A DNA stretch of 64,000 nucleotides, from contig CAOKRT010000003.1 of NCBI GenBank assembly GCA_948471205.1, forward strand, positions 104,143 to 168,142. Direction: 5' to 3'. Below are positions 42,743 through 52,473 of the stretch, one piece after another (within the stretch, counting starts at the first letter, position 1; every line of letters starts with the position of its first letter). The stretch comes from an uncultured Oscillospiraceae bacterium. Lineage in GTDB: Bacteria > Bacillota > Clostridia > Oscillospirales > Acutalibacteraceae. The notes below the pieces were generated by a model. The model searched no databases. It had not been told where the DNA came from and was given only the letters and a program-made list of their open reading frames with translations. The translations under genes and the position numbers were made by a program.

Positions 42743-44623
42743 TTAATTTGTTTTTTCTAAAAACAGAGCGTTTAGTCCGCCCAGCTTAATACCAATACTC
42801 TGCTCAAAGCCGTGCATTGATTTTTTAGTGGTTTTATACGTGCCTGAAATTCTTGCTTTTTCACCGCCGTATTTTTTCAGATTGCTGTCAAAAATAACTT
42901 TATAAGTGCCTTTTTCGGGAACACCTATTCGGTATTCCTTGTGTTCAACAGGGGTGAAATTGAATATGCCGATTATTTCCTTACCTGCTTTATTGATGCG
43001 GCGGAATGCTATGGTTGAATTTGCATTGTCATCACTTGAAATCCAACTGAATCCCTCCCAGCTGTAATCAATTTCCCACAGTTCTGAGTGCTTTTTATAA
43101 AAGCAGTTTAGTTCTTTTGAAAATTGCTGAAGCATTTTATGCTTGTCAAAATCAAGCAGAACCCAGTCAAGCCCCTCTTCATATGCCCATTCCTTAAACT
43201 GACCGAATTCCTGTCCCATAAACAGCAGTTTTTTGCCGGGGTGTGCCATCATATAGGAAAGAAACAGCCTCATGCCGTTGAATTTCATTTCATATTCACC
43301 GGGCATTTTGTTAAGCAGGCTGCATTTGCCGTGCACCACTTCATCATGGCTTATCGGCAGTACAAAGTTTTCAGAGAAAGCATAGAAAAAGCTGAAGGTT
43401 ATGCAGTCGTGATTATTTTTTCTGAATAACGGATCAAGCGAAGTGTAGCGAAGCATATCGTTCATCCAGCCCATGTTCCATTTAAAGTTAAAGCCAAGAC
43501 CGCCTATATCGGTTGGCATGGTAATCATAGGCCATGCGGTTGATTCTTCGGCAATCATCATGATAGACGGATGTTCTTTGAACATTGCAGAATTAAGCAG
43601 CTTAAAAAATTCAACAGCTTCATAATTTTCTCTGCCGCCGTTTTTATTGGCAACCCATTCGCCTGCATTTCTGCCGTAATCAAGGTAAAGCATAGATGCA
43701 ACAGCATCCACTCTGAGTCCGTCAAAATGATATTTATCAGCCCAGTACATGGCTGAGGAAATAAGAAAGCTTTTAACTTCGTTTCTGCCGTAATCAAAAA
43801 CCCTTGTGCCCCATTCCTTATGCTCGCCCTTGCGCATATCGCTGTATTCGTAAAGCGGTTCACCGTCAAACTCATAAAGTCCGCAGGCATCTTTCGGGAA
43901 GTGTGCCGGCACCCAGTCAAGTATTACGCCGATTCCTGCCTCATGGCACTTGTTTACAAAATACATTAAATCGTCAGGCGTGCCGTATCGTGAGGTGGGG
44001 GCGAAATAGCCGGTAACCTGATAGCCCCATGAACCGTCAAAAGGATATTCCATAATCGGCATCATTTCAATATGGGTATAACCCATTTCCGTTACATAAG
44101 GGATAAGTTCTTCCGCCATTTCACGGTAGGAAAGAAAATCTCCGTTTTCATGTCTTTTCCACGAACCGAAATGAATTTCATAAATGTTAACCGGTTCTTC
44201 AAGTACATTTTTGCCGCTTCGGGTTTTTATCCAGCTCTTATCTGTCCATTTAAAGCTGTCAAGCTCATATACCTTGCTGGCTGTTCCCGGCCGTGTTTCG
44301 CAGTGAAAACCGTAAGGGTCGGCCTTGTCAAGAATTCTGCCGTCTTTTGTACGTATGGCATATTTGTAGCAGTCATAAATATTAACGCCGTCCATTATAC
44401 ATTCCCATATACCGTCGGCAACGGGCATCATATAATTTGCCTCATAATCCCAGTTATTGAAATCACCTACAAGGGAAACTGCCTGTGCATGGGGCGCCCA
44501 TACACGGAAAGCAAAAGTATCCTTTTTAATTCTATGAACACCGAAAAACTCATATGCCCTGTAATTTTCACCTTTGTTAAAAAGGTAAACAGGGAACTGG
44601 TATTCCTGTTTGATTTCATTCAT
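42743..44623 (-). CDS. glgB: 1,4-alpha-glucan branching enzyme
   Basis: GlgB introduces alpha-1,6 branches. The 626-residue GH13 enzyme has an N-terminal CBM48 domain ([20 protein letters not shown]), then [35 protein letters not shown] (nucleophile Asp), [10 protein letters not shown] (acid Glu), [12 protein letters not shown] and [12 protein letters not shown]. First gene of the glg operon; the promoter lies in the 355-base divergent region. Confidence 0.94.
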   Translation of the reverse strand: MNEIKQEYQFPVYLFNKGENYRAYEFFGVHRIKKDTFAFRVWAPHAQAVSLVGDFNNWDYEANYMMPVADGIWECIMDGVNIYDCYKYAIRTKDGRILDKADPYGFHCETRPGTASKVYELDSFKWTDKSWIKTRSGKNVLEEPVNIYEIHFGSWKRHENGDFLSYREMAEELIPYVTEMGYTHIEMMPIMEYPFDGSWGYQVTGYFAPTSRYGTPDDLMYFVNKCHEAGIGVILDWVPAHFPKDACGLYEFDGEPLYEYSDMRKGEHKEWGTRVFDYGRNEVKSFLISSAMYWADKYHFDGLRVDAVASMLYLDYGRNAGEWVANKNGGRENYEAVEFFKLLNSAMFKEHPSIMMIAEESTAWPMITMPTDIGGLGFNFKWNMGWMNDMLRYTSLDPLFRKNNHDCITFSFFYAFSENFVLPISHDEVVHGKCSLLNKMPGEYEMKFNGMRLFLSYMMAHPGKKLLFMGQEFGQFKEWAYEEGLDWVLLDFDKHKMLQQFSKELNCFYKKHSELWEIDYSWEGFSWISSDDNANSTIAFRRINKAGKEIIGIFNFTPVEHKEYRIGVPEKGTYKVIFDSNLKKYGGEKARISGTYKTTKKSMHGFEQSIGIKLGGLNALFLEKTN

Positions 44624-44978
44624 AAGTTTTTATCTCCTTCTTTTGAGCATATCTTTAATTTAAGCAGGCATTTCAAGCAGCCATGGGCAATAAATCCGGA
44701 TAGTTTTTTGTGCATTTTACCCAATAATATTATAACTCAAGCCTATTGTATCATTATATTCATTATTATTCAAGGGCTTTTTGTGTATTTTGTTACAAGA
44801 ATTTTTACTAATTATGAATTTATTGTGCAGTTTGTTACAATTTTATACCATATTTTTGTGCAATGTAAAAAAATATGGAAATTTTCCGGTTTTCAATATA
44901 TAATGTAAATATAGTTTTTACTATTGACTGAATCCTTTTACTTGGGATATAATATTGTTTATTAAAGGAGCGAGTAAA
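44624..44978. other. Divergent regulatory region between glgB and the ANTAR gene
   Basis: The region has no gene. On the + strand TTGACT (44924-44929) and TATAAT (44948-44953) with an 18-base spacer form the ANTAR gene promoter. The glgB side is AT-rich, with several T-rich stretches, but I see no clear -35 for glgB. The region has no two-hairpin ANTAR target that I can recognise. Confidence 0.6.
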
Positions 44979-45494
44979 TTGAAAGATATTATTGTTGTTT
45001 ATCCTGAAAAAGAAACGGCAATGAAACTGCGCTCTTTAATTGAAAAAGGCGGCTACCGTGTGTCCAATATATGCGCGGGCGGAACAGCCGCACTTGAAAT
45101 TGCCCAGATAAAAGAAAGTGCCGTTATTGTTTGTCCTTTTTATATGAAAGATATGTCGTCTGCCGAACTTGCCGAGGCGCTGCCGATTGATTTTGATGTA
45201 ATTGCGCTTTCAAAAAACGGAAGCGGTCAGTATATGGGAAATATGCTGACTTTAACCATGCCGTTAAACAGAAATGAATTTCTGCAGACTGTGGGCATTC
45301 TTGCATCAAGCCAAACAAGCTTTACCAAAAGAAGCGAAAGTGAAAATGATTATATTCTGAAAGCCAAGCAGGCGCTTATGACTGTTAAAGGAATGAGTGA
45401 AATGCAGGCCCATAAATATCTGCAGAAAATAAGTATGAACAGCGGAAAAAAACTTTTGCAGACAGCTATGGATATTCTTGACAAGTTTGCGTGA
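44979..45494 (+). CDS. ANTAR-domain response-regulator-like antiterminator
   Basis: The 171-residue protein has an N-terminal receiver-like region (IIVVYPEKETAMKLRSLIEKGGY) with poorly kept phospho-acceptor residues. The C-terminal ANTAR three-helix domain is ILKAKQALMTVKGMSEMQAHKYLQKISMN. ANTAR proteins bind dual-hairpin RNA and block terminators. The start is TTG at 44979, eight bases after AAAGGAG. It is divergent from the glycogen operon; no kinase is nearby. Confidence 0.8.
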   Translation: MKDIIVVYPEKETAMKLRSLIEKGGYRVSNICAGGTAALEIAQIKESAVIVCPFYMKDMSSAELAEALPIDFDVIALSKNGSGQYMGNMLTLTMPLNRNEFLQTVGILASSQTSFTKRSESENDYILKAKQALMTVKGMSEMQAHKYLQKISMNSGKKLLQTAMDILDKFA

Positions 45495-45609
45495 CGGGTA
45501 TACAGCACTATTTGCATATTAAAAAGCATAATTTAAAATTCCGTTTGCATTTTAAATAATGTATAATCAGCATAGAATAAAATATGATTATTAATTTGGA
45601 GAAGATTTT

Positions 45610-46449
45610 ATGAAATTTACAAAAATGCACGGCTGCGGAAATGATTACATATATATAGACGGCTTTCAGGAAAAGATTGAAAATGAAGAAAAGGCGGCTG
45701 TTATTTTGTCCGACAGGCATTTTGGAATAGGGGCAGACGGGCTCATTATAATAAAACCGTCTGAAATTGCCGATTTTGAAATGGTTATGTATAATGCAGA
45801 CGGTTCGCGCGCAGAAATGTGCGGCAATGCAATCAGATGTGTTGCAAGGTATGTTTATGACCGTCATTATGTTCATTCAACAGAATTTTCCATTGAATCA
45901 ATGGGCAAGGTTAAATATATCAGCCTGATTCTTAAAGAAAACGAAGTGAAACTGGTAAAGGTTGATATGGGTGCGCCTGTTTTAAAAGCAGCAGAAGTGC
46001 CTGTTTTAAGCAGCAAAGAAAAGGTTATAAATGAAAAAATAACAGTTAACGGCACAGCGTTTAATATGACCTGTGTTTCCATGGGAAATCCGCATGCCGT
46101 TATGTTTCTGAATAAAAGCCCTAAGGATTTTGAACTTGAAACATTCGGTCCTCTTTTTGAAAATCATAAACTGTTTCCCAGGCGTGTTAATGCCGAATTT
46201 GCAATGGTTTCAGACAGAAACAACATTGAAATGCGTGTTTGGGAGCGCGGCACCGGCGAAACGCTGGCATGCGGCACCGGCACATGCGCAACGGTTGTGG
46301 CAGCAATTCTTAACGGCTATGCTGATAAGGATGTTACGGTACATCTTCTTGGCGGAAAGCTGAATATAAGCTGGAGCGGAAATGAGCAGGACAGTGTATT
46401 TATGACAGGACCTGCCGAATATGTTTTCAGCGGTGAAACAGATTTATAA
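45610..46449 (+). CDS. dapF: Diaminopimelate epimerase
   Basis: DapF converts LL-DAP to meso-DAP for lysine and peptidoglycan. The 279-residue protein has both active-site cysteines: NADGSRAEMCGNAIRCVARY near residue 70 and ERGTGETLACGTGTCATVVA near residue 220. The start MKFTKMHGCGNDYI matches the family. It precedes dapL, the previous step of the same pathway. Confidence 0.95.
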   Translation: MKFTKMHGCGNDYIYIDGFQEKIENEEKAAVILSDRHFGIGADGLIIIKPSEIADFEMVMYNADGSRAEMCGNAIRCVARYVYDRHYVHSTEFSIESMGKVKYISLILKENEVKLVKVDMGAPVLKAAEVPVLSSKEKVINEKITVNGTAFNMTCVSMGNPHAVMFLNKSPKDFELETFGPLFENHKLFPRRVNAEFAMVSDRNNIEMRVWERGTGETLACGTGTCATVVAAILNGYADKDVTVHLLGGKLNISWSGNEQDSVFMTGPAEYVFSGETDL

Positions 46450-46507
46450 ATGATAGGAAGTTCAGTGAGCAAAATACATTGAATGGATTATATTATACTC
46501 AAAATTT

Positions 46508-46610
46508 GCCGGCGGCACGGTTTTGGGAAACCGAATTCCGATTATACACCTTATCCGGCTACAGTAAGGTGTTAGGAATTTAAATATACTGTTTGTAGCC
46601 GGAAAGGCTA
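46508..46610 (+). ncRNA. Structured 5' leader of dapL with an H-type pseudoknot (riboswitch candidate)
   Basis: Four helices can be read. CGGTTT/AAACCG (46518-46523 with 46528-46533). AATTCC/GGAATT (46534-46539 with 46575-46580) encloses ACACCTTA/TAAGGTGT (46546-46553 with 46565-46572). The 11-base loop of the last stem contains CCGGCTACA (46555-46563), a perfect 9-base complement of TGTAGCCGG (46594-46602). The second strand of the pseudoknot ends where the ribosome-binding region begins (GGAAAGG, 46601-46607), about 16 bases before the dapL ATG. That would suit translation control. I could not match it to the lysine riboswitch, T-box or other families I know. Confidence 0.55.
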
Positions 46611-46622
46611 TGGTAATTAAAA

Positions 46623-47837
46623 ATGAAAATTAATGAAAATTTTTTGAAAATTGAAAGTTCTTATCTGTTTTCAACGGTTGCAAAAAAGCAGCGTGAATAT
46701 CAGGCGGCAAATCCCGATAAAGAGGTTATCCGCCTTTCAATAGGCGATGTTACAAAACCGCTTGTTCCCGCTGTTATAGAAGCAATGCACAAAGCTGTGG
46801 ATGAAATGGCAGACGAAAGCACGTTCCGCGGTTATCCGCCGGAGTACGGATATGATTTTATGCTTGAAACCATTCAGAAAAATGATTACGCAGACAGGGG
46901 AATTGATATTGCAAAGGATGAAATTTTTCTTTCGGACGGCGCTAAATCAGATTGCGGAAATATAGGCGATATTTTCAGCGTTGATAATAAGGTTGCAATT
47001 TGTGATCCTGTTTATCCTGTTTACCTTGACACAAATATCATGGCAGGCAGAAGCGGAAATAAAGGTGAAAACGGACTTTTTGACAACATTATTTATATGC
47101 CGTGCACAGCAGAAAATAATTTCATGCCCGAACTTCCGAAGGAAAAGGCAGATGTTATTTATCTTTGCTTCCCGAATAATCCAACAGGTATGACCGCTTC
47201 AAAGGAACAGCTTAAAGTTTGGGTTGATTATGCGCTTGCAAATAATTCTCTTATTCTTTTTGATTCTGCTTATGAGGCGTTTATAACAGATGATACGCCG
47301 AAATCCATTTATGAAATTGAGGGTGCAAAGAAATGTGCAATTGAGCTTCGCTCTTTTTCCAAAACAGCAGGTTTTACCGGTGTAAGATGCGGCTATACGG
47401 TTGTGCCTAAGGAATTGGTGTTTGACGGTACAAGCCTGAATCCGCTTTGGGCAAGACGCCAGGCAACAAAATTCAACGGTGTAAGCTATGTAACACAGCG
47501 TGCTGCTGAAGCTGTTTACAGCGAAGAAGGAAAAAAACAGACCAGAGAGGTTATTGCATATTATCAAAGGAATGCAAGGGTTATTTTTGACGGTCTTACA
47601 GAAGCCGGGTTTACCTGCTATGGTGCTGTTAACTCACCTTATGTATGGCTTTCTGTACCGGAAGGAATGACGTCCTGGGAATTCTTTGATGATTTGCTTG
47701 AAAAATGCCAGGTTGTGGGCACTCCGGGTTCAGGCTTCGGACCGAGCGGAGAGGGCTATTTAAGATTAACAGGCTTTGGCAATTATGAAAAAACCATTGA
47801 AGCTGTAGAACGAATCAAATCCGTATACGGCAGATAA
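46623..47837 (+). CDS. dapL: LL-diaminopimelate aminotransferase
   Basis: DapL converts tetrahydrodipicolinate directly to LL-DAP with glutamate and PLP. The 404-residue fold-type I aminotransferase shows [61 protein letters not shown], and the PLP-lysine in [19 protein letters not shown]. The next gene is dapF's pathway partner upstream, giving a consecutive meso-DAP branch. The leader before it is highly structured. Confidence 0.94.
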   Translation: MKINENFLKIESSYLFSTVAKKQREYQAANPDKEVIRLSIGDVTKPLVPAVIEAMHKAVDEMADESTFRGYPPEYGYDFMLETIQKNDYADRGIDIAKDEIFLSDGAKSDCGNIGDIFSVDNKVAICDPVYPVYLDTNIMAGRSGNKGENGLFDNIIYMPCTAENNFMPELPKEKADVIYLCFPNNPTGMTASKEQLKVWVDYALANNSLILFDSAYEAFITDDTPKSIYEIEGAKKCAIELRSFSKTAGFTGVRCGYTVVPKELVFDGTSLNPLWARRQATKFNGVSYVTQRAAEAVYSEEGKKQTREVIAYYQRNARVIFDGLTEAGFTCYGAVNSPYVWLSVPEGMTSWEFFDDLLEKCQVVGTPGSGFGPSGEGYLRLTGFGNYEKTIEAVERIKSVYGR

Positions 47838-47861
47838 TTATAAAACAGGAGGATATTTAAA

Positions 47862-48575
47862 ATGACAAAAACAGAGCAGTTATATGAGGGAAAGGCTAAG
47901 AAAGTTTGGGCAACAGAAAATCCTGATGTTGTAATTGTTGATTATAAGGACGATGCAACAGCGTTCAACGGCAAGAAAAAGGGTACTATTATGGGAAAGG
48001 GCATTGTTAACAATAAAATGTCCAACTACCTTATGCAGATACTTGAAGCAAAGGGTGTTCCCACACATTTTGTAGAAGAACTTTCAGACCGTGAAACAGC
48101 CGTTAAAAGAGTTACAATTGTTCCTCTTGAGGTTATTATCAGAAACCGTGCAGCAGGCTCTATCTGCAAAAGATTAGGTCTTGAAGAGGGAATGGATTTT
48201 ATTGCGCCTTCCATTGAATTTTCATATAAATGTGATGAGCTTGACGATCCGCTTATTTCTGAATATCATGCAATTTCCTGCGGTTTTTCAACAAGAGAAG
48301 AGGTTGACACCATCAAGGAAATGGCATTCAAGGTAAATGACGCACTGAAAGAATATTTTGCTTCAATCGGTGTAGAACTTATTGATTTTAAACTGGAATT
48401 CGGTAAAACTTCAGACGGTACAATTGTGCTTGCAGATGAAATCAGCCCGGATACCTGCCGTTTCTGGGATATTAAAACCCATGAAAAGCTTGATAAGGAT
48501 CGTTTCCGCCGTGATCTTGGCGGTGTGGAAGATGCCTATGCAGAAATGATGAAAAGGACAGGTCTTGAAAAATAA
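47862..48575 (+). CDS. purC: Phosphoribosylaminoimidazole-succinocarboxamide synthase
   Basis: PurC ligates aspartate to CAIR. The 237-residue protein starts [15 protein letters not shown], has [36 protein letters not shown], and the signature [34 protein letters not shown] precedes the ATG. Its stop TAA overlaps the purB ATG by one base. Confidence 0.95.
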   Translation: MTKTEQLYEGKAKKVWATENPDVVIVDYKDDATAFNGKKKGTIMGKGIVNNKMSNYLMQILEAKGVPTHFVEELSDRETAVKRVTIVPLEVIIRNRAAGSICKRLGLEEGMDFIAPSIEFSYKCDELDDPLISEYHAISCGFSTREEVDTIKEMAFKVNDALKEYFASIGVELIDFKLEFGKTSDGTIVLADEISPDTCRFWDIKTHEKLDKDRFRRDLGGVEDAYAEMMKRTGLEK

Positions 48576-50008
48576 TGCCGAATAATACTTATAATTCTCC
48601 GTTCAATGCACGCTATGCCAGCAAGGAAATGCAGTATATTTATTCTCCTGATTTTAAATTTAAAACATGGAGAAAGCTTTGGATTGCACTTGCCGAAGCT
48701 GAAAACGAGCTGGGTTTGAATGTTACAAAGGAACAGATTGAAGAACTTAAAGCACATGCTGATGAAATCAATTATGAAGTTGCGCAGGAATATGAAAAGA
48801 AATTCCGCCATGATGTAATGAGCCATGTTCATGCATACGGTGAACAGTGTCCTAACGCAAAGGGAATTATTCATCTGGGTGCAACAAGCTGTTATGTCGG
48901 CGATAACACAGATGTTATCACGATGAGGGAAGCATTACTTCTCATAAAAAAGAAGCTGGTTAATGCCATTGCTTCTGTTGCAAAATTTGCAGATGAATAT
49001 AAGGATATGCCGTGCCTTGGCTTTACCCATTTTCAGCCGGCCCAGCCAACAACTGTCGGTAAGCGTGCATCGCTCTGGCTTATGGATTTGGTAATGGACT
49101 ACGAAGAAGTGAATCACGTGCTTGATACATTAATGCTTCTTGGCTCAAAGGGAACAACAGGCACGCAGGCATCCTTTCTTGAACTTTTTAACGGTGACCA
49201 TGAAAAATGCAAAGAGCTGGACAGAAAGATTGCAGAAAAAATGGGCTTTAAGGCATGCTTCCCGGTAAGCGGACAGACATATGCCAGAAAGCTTGATACA
49301 ATCGTATGCAACTGTCTTGCGCTTATTGCACAGTCCTGCTGTAAATTTTCCAATGATTTAAGACTGCTTCAAAATCTTAAAGAAATTGAAGAACCGTTTG
49401 AAAAAAATCAGATTGGTTCATCTGCTATGGCTTATAAGCGCAATCCTATGAGAAGCGAAAGAATCGCATCGCTTTCACGCTATGTAATGATTGATGCACT
49501 GAATCCTGCGTGGACCGCATCTGCACAATGGTTTGAAAGAACACTGGATGACAGTGCAAATAAGCGTGTTTCTGTTGCCGAAGCCTTTCTTGCAACAGAC
49601 GGCATACTTGATTTATATATTAATGTTACAAACGGTCTTGTTGTTTATCCAAAGGTTATAGAAGCACGCCTTATGAGCGAACTGCCGTTTATGGCAACAG
49701 AGAATATTATGATGGATGCTGTTAAAAAGGGCGGCGACAGACAGGAACTTCACGAAAAAATCCGTGTTCATTCCATGGCCGCAGGTGCTGTTGTTAAGGT
49801 TGAGGGCGGTAAAAACGATTTGGTAGACAGAATTGCTGCCGACCCGGCTTTCATGATGACAAAAGAAGAAATTATGGCAGTTATGAAGCCTGAAAACTTT
49901 GTTGGCAGAGCGCCGCAGCAGACATCTGATTTCCTTGCGGAAACAGTTAAGCCTATTCTTGATGCAAATAAGGATTTGCTTGGAATTAATGTTGAAATCA
50001 ATGTATAA
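48575..50008 (+). CDS. purB: Adenylosuccinate lyase
   Basis: PurB cleaves SAICAR and adenylosuccinate. The 477-residue fumarase/aspartase-fold enzyme has HDVMSHVHAYGEQCP, IIHLGATSCYVGDNTD, GFTHFQPAQPTTVGKRA and the signature loop IGSSAMAYKRNPMRSERI. It is of the longer PurB type, as in animals and many gut Clostridia. It is coupled to purC and ended by a terminator at 50021. Confidence 0.94.
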   Translation: MPNNTYNSPFNARYASKEMQYIYSPDFKFKTWRKLWIALAEAENELGLNVTKEQIEELKAHADEINYEVAQEYEKKFRHDVMSHVHAYGEQCPNAKGIIHLGATSCYVGDNTDVITMREALLLIKKKLVNAIASVAKFADEYKDMPCLGFTHFQPAQPTTVGKRASLWLMDLVMDYEEVNHVLDTLMLLGSKGTTGTQASFLELFNGDHEKCKELDRKIAEKMGFKACFPVSGQTYARKLDTIVCNCLALIAQSCCKFSNDLRLLQNLKEIEEPFEKNQIGSSAMAYKRNPMRSERIASLSRYVMIDALNPAWTASAQWFERTLDDSANKRVSVAEAFLATDGILDLYINVTNGLVVYPKVIEARLMSELPFMATENIMMDAVKKGGDRQELHEKIRVHSMAAGAVVKVEGGKNDLVDRIAADPAFMMTKEEIMAVMKPENFVGRAPQQTSDFLAETVKPILDANKDLLGINVEINV

Positions 50009-50020
50009 TATTGTTTAAAC

Positions 50021-50050
50021 AAAAAGCATCGGCATGCCGATGCTTTTTGT
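50021..50050 (+). terminator. Terminator of purCB
   Basis: AAAAAGCATCGGCA and TGCCGATGCTTTTT form a long perfect inverted repeat; it may also serve the convergent DUF4234 gene. Confidence 0.88.
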
Positions 50051-50058
50051 TATGTTTT

Positions 50059-50550
50059 TTATTTTTTACAGTTTTGTACGTAAGAATAATAAATTTTGTA
50101 ATTTTCATTGAAATCTTCCGTTATAAAATTCATTGCTGTAAACAGTTTATACAGATAAAGCAAAGGACCTATTATTATCATGATTCCCAATACATTCCAA
50201 ATCCAAAAATCCTTTCTCCCAAAACAGTAGCCTATATTTCTTCTTTTCAGTTCTTGTTCTATTCTGGCAGTAAGTTTATAGTGCCAAACAAAAAAGCCAA
50301 TGCCGAATGTTGCCGGGGCAGCAATAAAGGCAATAAGGCGGAAATCGGCTGTTTTCTTATCATCATATCTTTGTGCAATTATGTTGATTTTTTTAGATAT
50401 ATTTGAAAAAACAATAATGTAGTATATTCCAAAGGTTATGAAAGACAGAAAAATGAATTTCAAAATATTTCCTTCGGTATGAAGCTGTATGAATGCAGAC
50501 GGCCGCGGTTCATATGCCGTAAAATCTGTTTCATAGCATGTTTTATCCAT
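50059..50550 (-). CDS. DUF4234-type small membrane protein
   Basis: The 163-residue protein has about three to four membrane helices. The first carries the DUF4234-like ITFGIYYIIVFSNISKKIN pattern, followed by an IAAPATFGIGFFVWHYKL helix region and IGYCFGRKDFWIWNVLG. Function unknown. It is divergent from an XRE regulator gene, and its promoter shares a 40-bp site with the two secreted-protein cassettes at 61.5 and 63.7 kb. Confidence 0.65.
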   Translation of the reverse strand: MDKTCYETDFTAYEPRPSAFIQLHTEGNILKFIFLSFITFGIYYIIVFSNISKKINIIAQRYDDKKTADFRLIAFIAAPATFGIGFFVWHYKLTARIEQELKRRNIGYCFGRKDFWIWNVLGIMIIIGPLLYLYKLFTAMNFITEDFNENYKIYYSYVQNCKK

Positions 50551-50581
50551 AAAAGTATTTCCTTTTCATCATTTAGGAAAA

Positions 50582-50622
50582 GAATAACACATAAGTATTC
50601 AAAATGTCAACATATGTATTCA
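50582..50622 (-). promoter_or_regulatory. DUF4234 promoter with a 40-bp regulatory site shared with the secreted-protein cassettes
   Basis: On the minus strand TTGACA (50610-50605) and TTATTC/TATTCT (near 50587-50581) form the promoter. On the + strand the 40 bases 50583-50622 start with AATAACACATAAGTATT and end with TATGTATTCA. The sites at 61494-61533 and 63673-63712 start AATAACACATAAATATT and end TATGTTTTCA, with exactly the same overall spacing. Within this copy, ACATAAGTATTCA and ACATATGTATTCA form a direct repeat 21 bases apart (two helical turns), as expected for an operator of a dimeric HTH protein. Confidence 0.6.
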
Positions 50623-50678
50623 TTGTTCGACTAAAAACAGCATAAACTAAAATTAGAAATAATTTTGGGGTTGAAAAC

Positions 50679-50918
50679 ATGTTTTTTCCGACACTTGATT
50701 CAAAAACAGTTGGCGATGTTATTGCAGAATTCAGAAAAAGAAAAGGAATAAGCCAGGAAGTGTTAAGCGGTCTTGCCGATATCGGCAGAACGCATTTAAG
50801 CGCTATTGAAAGAGGAGAAAGAAAGCCTACGCTTGAAACACTGTACAGAATTTCAACAGCGCTGGATGTTAAGATGAGTGATATTATTTTGGAAATTGAA
50901 AAGCATCTGCACAGCTAA
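50679..50918 (+). CDS. XRE-family transcriptional regulator
   Basis: The 79-residue protein is a single Cro/C1-type helix-turn-helix domain: GDVIAEFRKRKGISQEVLSGLADIGRTHLSAIERGERKP, then a stabilising helix TLETLYRISTALDVKMSDI. There is no sensor domain. It lies divergent from DUF4234 across a region with a two-turn direct repeat and is the obvious candidate to bind it. The same site before the cassettes at 60.3-63.6 kb makes it their candidate regulator. Confidence 0.85.
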   Translation: MFFPTLDSKTVGDVIAEFRKRKGISQEVLSGLADIGRTHLSAIERGERKPTLETLYRISTALDVKMSDIILEIEKHLHS

Positions 50919-51003
50919 AATACGATTCATCTGAAAAAACAAAAAATGAAAAACAGTCTTGTCAGAATGATGCAGCTGTTTTTCATTTTATTTTATAATT
51001 TTT

Positions 51004-52284
51004 TTAACGCATTTGAAAAACATTGCTGCCTGAAATTACACCTATGCCTGACGGACCGCTTTTTTTGCTGATTCCGCTGTAAAAAAGATAATATTTGTCC
51101 TCGGCATACAAAAGACAGGAACGGTATATGCCCTTATTGTCCCATGCATTTTTGTCAGAAGAGGGATTCAGCAGAAGCTTTGCTTTGCTCCATTCTGTGT
51201 TATCAGGCGAATAGGAATAAAACAGCGGCATAACTGTGCGGATGTTTGTTCCTTTCAGATTAGCCGAAAGCGACATTTCATAGCCTTTCGGTGTGTGAAT
51301 AACGTCAAGATGCCAGTTTGAGTAAACGGGATTTTCATATTCCATGTCTATTTTTCTTTTTTCATTCCAGTTTTTTCCGTTTCTGCTTTCTCTGTATTCA
51401 ATAGCGAATCCGGCTTTTTGGTTGATAGACCACATTTTATAAATTCCGTTTTCATAAAGCAGGGCGGGGCTTAAAGCATCCTCCTTATACATATCAAAAA
51501 CAAGCATATCTTCTGAAGAGGACCAGTTTACTCCGTTTGCAGTTGTTTTTCTTCTTAAAGATACAAATCCGGTATTTCTGTTGTAATTTCTCCACCAGCA
51601 TTCCAGATTTTTTGTATCTGTATTATAAACAAGCTCTGTATCGGAATTATAGCTTATTCCTTTTTTATAGTCGTCAGGTAAGGGTTCAAGCGGATTTTTA
51701 AAGTTCCCAGGTGTCTCCCAGAAAACCATATCGTTGCTGACTGCTATATGCGGATTTTCCCAGTAATCACTGCAGTTTTCATATGGGGTATAGGCCATCC
51801 AGTATTTATATCCGTTCCAGCCGTTTTTGAAATAAAGAACAGAGGGATGATAGTTTTTTATGTTCCCGTAAGCATTCACTATTTTTAGAGGTTTTGCTGC
51901 ATTTACATTGATAGTATAATAGTCAGAATCGGATACAGCTTCAAAGAATTTGTCGGCGGGTCCCTCTTTCACGCTGTTTGCTCGAATATAGCCTGTTTTA
52001 ATATGTTCCTTATTATAATAGATAACCCTGTACCATTTTTCGCTTTTGGCAGTTATTTTTATTGTATCACCCTTCTGCAGCTTTTTTTTCGGGAAAGAAA
52101 GTACAGACGGGTGTAATTTTATACTGCAATCCGAAACGGTCACTGCAAAGTGCGGATGAAAATTATTTTCATCCGTATCATTTCTGATTTTACTTAAATT
52201 TTGTATCACAGATATCTGCATAGCTATGAATATAAAAACCGCTGTAATGAAAAATATAAATATAAATTTTTTTCTTTTTACCAT
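51004..52284 (-). CDS. Membrane-anchored or secreted protein with an SH3-like domain and a glycosidase-type beta-propeller
   Basis: The 426-residue protein starts with a basic residue stretch and one hydrophobic segment (residues 6-28), a signal anchor or signal peptide without a clear cleavage site. Residues 45-110 look like a bacterial SH3-type domain (KLQKGDTIKITAKSEKWYRV..). From residue 130 on, repeated blade-like motifs appear (HPSVLYFKNGWNGYKYWMAY, NPHIAVSNDMVFWETP, LSPALLYENGIYKMWSI, YYLFYSGISKKSGPSGIGV). They resemble the five-bladed propellers of GH43/GH117/GH130-type enzymes. The substrate is unknown; I see no proven catalytic triad. Confidence 0.55.
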   Translation of the reverse strand: MVKRKKFIFIFFITAVFIFIAMQISVIQNLSKIRNDTDENNFHPHFAVTVSDCSIKLHPSVLSFPKKKLQKGDTIKITAKSEKWYRVIYYNKEHIKTGYIRANSVKEGPADKFFEAVSDSDYYTINVNAAKPLKIVNAYGNIKNYHPSVLYFKNGWNGYKYWMAYTPYENCSDYWENPHIAVSNDMVFWETPGNFKNPLEPLPDDYKKGISYNSDTELVYNTDTKNLECWWRNYNRNTGFVSLRRKTTANGVNWSSSEDMLVFDMYKEDALSPALLYENGIYKMWSINQKAGFAIEYRESRNGKNWNEKRKIDMEYENPVYSNWHLDVIHTPKGYEMSLSANLKGTNIRTVMPLFYSYSPDNTEWSKAKLLLNPSSDKNAWDNKGIYRSCLLYAEDKYYLFYSGISKKSGPSGIGVISGSNVFQMR

Positions 52285-52473
52285 TTTTTCATCCTTTAAA
52301 ACTTAATTTCTATGTAAATCTGTTTGTTTTTGATGTGTATTTATTATATATTTAAGAATAATTACCATAAAAATTATATCAAAATATTTACATATTATCA
52401 ACAAAACAGATAATGTAATTGAAATACAAAATAAAATCTGCTATTATATTAACCTTGATGAAAGGGTGATTCG

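Noticed and set aside
44072-44908. A 278-codon open frame on the plus strand antisense to glgB
   Set aside because: glgB has all GH13 motifs on the other strand; this frame has no motif and runs into the divergent promoter region.
46480-46622. Lysine riboswitch or T-box before dapL
   Set aside because: The region is too short for a lysine riboswitch core and lacks the T-box sequence with its GGTGG-type antiterminator; the helices seen do not fit either class.
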